Source: Bernardetia sp. (GTDB lineage: Bacteria; Bacteroidota; Bacteroidia; Cytophagales; Bernardetiaceae). Taken from it: DNA of 64,000 nucleotides. Location: positions 62,001-126,000 of the forward strand of contig JAHDBD010000002.1 of NCBI GenBank assembly GCA_020630575.1, read 5' to 3'. Of the stretch, positions 62,809-64,000 are shown piece after piece (position 1 is the stretch's first letter; each line of letters begins with the position of its first letter). The notes under the pieces were generated by a model. The model did no database searches and was not told where the DNA came from. It was given only the letters and a program-made list of their open reading frames with translations. Position numbers and translations under genes: made by a program.

Positions 62809-64000
62809 ATGAAATTTTTATTCTATAAATCACTCTATAAAAAATATTCATTTCTATCATTATTCTTTTTCGGATTGATAGTTGGCTTTTTTAGATGTGT
62901 TCCTATTGAAGACCTTTCTCAGCCTCTTATTGGAGAATTTGCTCTAAATAATCAGTATAATGTATCAGATACAATTTTTTTGAATACTGTTTTGTCTGAT
63001 AACTTTGGAATAGATACAGTAATAATTGATATAAAACCAGCAGAAAATCTTTCTCGTCCGTGGACAAATACTAAAAAAATAAATAATGTAGGAGCAAGAG
63101 TATTAGAATTAAAAGATTCTTCTATTATCGTTCCCTCTTCTTTTTCTTTGGGCAAATACGAACTTACAATTACAACCATTGATATTAGTGGATTACAAAA
63201 TACTATTTCAAGAGAATTTATTGTGGGGGCTGATGCTACAAAACCCACGTTTCCAGATGTTTTATTGCCCAATATTCAAGCTTTTGATGATGGTAGTTAT
63301 CCTGCTTGTAGATTAGAAAAAGTTCCCTTAGGAGGTTTTATTACAGATAATGTTGGAATAAAGCTTATAACAGCACAGTTTGAGACAGGTACTAGGATTA
63401 TTAATCGCACATTTTCTACCAATAATGTTGATTCAGTAAATTTAGCAACTGTTTTTGGTAATGAATTAGTATTTCTAGATGTACCTAATGACTCCTTGCT
63501 TACTTTAACAATAACAGCAGAAGACTTTGAAAACAACGTTAGAAGTGTTAGTATTAATTTTACAATGAATTGCGATACTCAAAGTCCAATCATTGAAAAA
63601 ATTAAAGTCAACCGTCCTTTTAATGAAATAAATGAAATAGAAGTCATACAAGGACAAAAATTATTTATTACTGGTGGAATTATAAGAGATAGCCTTGGAA
63701 CATTAAAAGATGTTTATGTCTATTTTAATAATGATCCAACTCCTTTAATTAGTGGTGAAAATATTAATAACCTAATTTTTAATCTTGTGGGAAATGATTC
63801 TGTTTTTGTTCCTATTCCATCGAATGCTCAAAATCAAGATACTTATACAATTAAATTAGAAGCGACAGATGTTGCTGGTAATGCTCCAACAACAAGAGAA
63901 TTTATTATTAGAATTGTAGAAAATAAACTTCCTGATTTATCAGAACTTCGTTTTGCACTAGATAGTGATTTTTCTGATATAATAAACTTTAGTCCTAACC
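62809..64000 (+). CDS. Large exported protein with Ig-like repeats (3' end outside window)
   Basis: The frame opens at the ATG at 62809 and runs to the window edge with no stop, about 397 residues. The N-terminus has a hydrophobic segment ending SLFFFGLIVGFFRC; the cysteine is placed like a lipobox, but the residues before it are not canonical. At least three beta-sandwich repeats follow with motifs such as SDNFGIDTVIIDI, TDNVGIKLITAQF and RDSLGTLKDVYVYFN. Each ends in TxxAxDxxGN-like segments (EATDVAGNAPTTREFII), as in adhesin or Ig-like surface proteins. C-terminal sorting signals are outside the window. Confidence 0.75.
   Translation, partial: MKFLFYKSLYKKYSFLSLFFFGLIVGFFRCVPIEDLSQPLIGEFALNNQYNVSDTIFLNTVLSDNFGIDTVIIDIKPAENLSRPWTNTKKINNVGARVLELKDSSIIVPSSFSLGKYELTITTIDISGLQNTISREFIVGADATKPTFPDVLLPNIQAFDDGSYPACRLEKVPLGGFITDNVGIKLITAQFETGTRIINRTFSTNNVDSVNLATVFGNELVFLDVPNDSLLTLTITAEDFENNVRSVSINFTMNCDTQSPIIEKIKVNRPFNEINEIEVIQGQKLFITGGIIRDSLGTLKDVYVYFNNDPTPLISGENINNLIFNLVGNDSVFVPIPSNAQNQDTYTIKLEATDVAGNAPTTREFIIRIVENKLPDLSELRFALDSDFSDIINFSPN

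Noticed and set aside
1-64000. CRISPR array, rRNA operon, tRNA or prophage
   Set aside because: No regularly spaced repeats, rRNA motifs, tRNA cloverleaf-like T-loops or phage structural genes were noticed on either strand by reading.

Overview
This window is about 64 kb of AT-rich chromosome from a member of the Bacteroidota, most likely a Cytophagales bacterium of the Bernardetia/Flexibacter type. The evidence is a type IX secretion C-terminal sorting domain, TTG-N19/21-TAnnTTTG promoters typical of Bacteroidota, many SxxC lipoproteins, a split transketolase, and families such as DUF3108, YfhO, RicT/PSP1 and PG_1098-like methyltransferases. The genus is inferred; phylum-level placement is firm. 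No rRNA, tRNA, CRISPR array or prophage was seen.

1-24.8 kb: a cut-off VanW-family gene, a very large exported TPR-CHAT protein, inorganic pyrophosphatase, a transketolase N-terminal subunit, RecQ, a CorA-type channel, an SBBP-repeat secreted protein, a RicT-like protein, an AhpD-like protein with an ALDH8-type dehydrogenase, a response regulator fused to a thioredoxin-reductase-like flavoprotein that lacks the redox CxxC, a 1763-residue T9SS-secreted multidomain nuclease, and a THUMP-like methyltransferase.

24.8-27.2 kb: two lipoprotein genes, one AztD-like (periplasmic zinc chaperone family). Each is preceded by a pair of 15-bp palindromes built on TGCAAC-N3-GTTGCA at a TATATTTG promoter. 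This looks like a small Fur-family (probably Zur) zinc regulon. A 97-bp MITE-like element and a separate 24-bp palindrome lie between them.

27.2-34.2 kb: an amidase, a YfhO membrane protein, then an accessory patch holding a rifampin ADP-ribosyltransferase (arr) gene and an IS110-family transposase. The 350 bp before the transposase contain nested stem-loops. They also hold short matches to both element ends and both flanks, in the order expected of a bridge RNA. Just beyond are two tandem SRP (4.5S-type) RNA genes on the minus strand. They differ at four positions, all in the closing helix, and every change keeps base pairing.

34.2-64 kb: mostly housekeeping and envelope genes. They include two metallophosphoesterases, a TMTC-like GT-C/TPR membrane protein, an aldo/keto reductase, a MoxR/ChlI-like ATPase, a Cache-HAMP-SpoIIE phosphatase, an M24 family protein, a glycosyltransferase, a PDZ aspartyl protease, an isolated murG, a PAP2 phosphatase, two divergent peroxiredoxins, an ECF sigma factor with a small downstream gene, TadA, two alpha/beta hydrolases and several unknown proteins. 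The window ends inside a large exported protein.

Several dispersed intergenic repeats recur: a ~170-bp element at 9.5 and 38.4 kb, a GTCRGTGT-N4-ACCGAC hairpin at three sites, and a 29-bp module attached to different hairpins at 15.8 and 33.4 kb. Perfect-stem terminators separate most convergent gene pairs.
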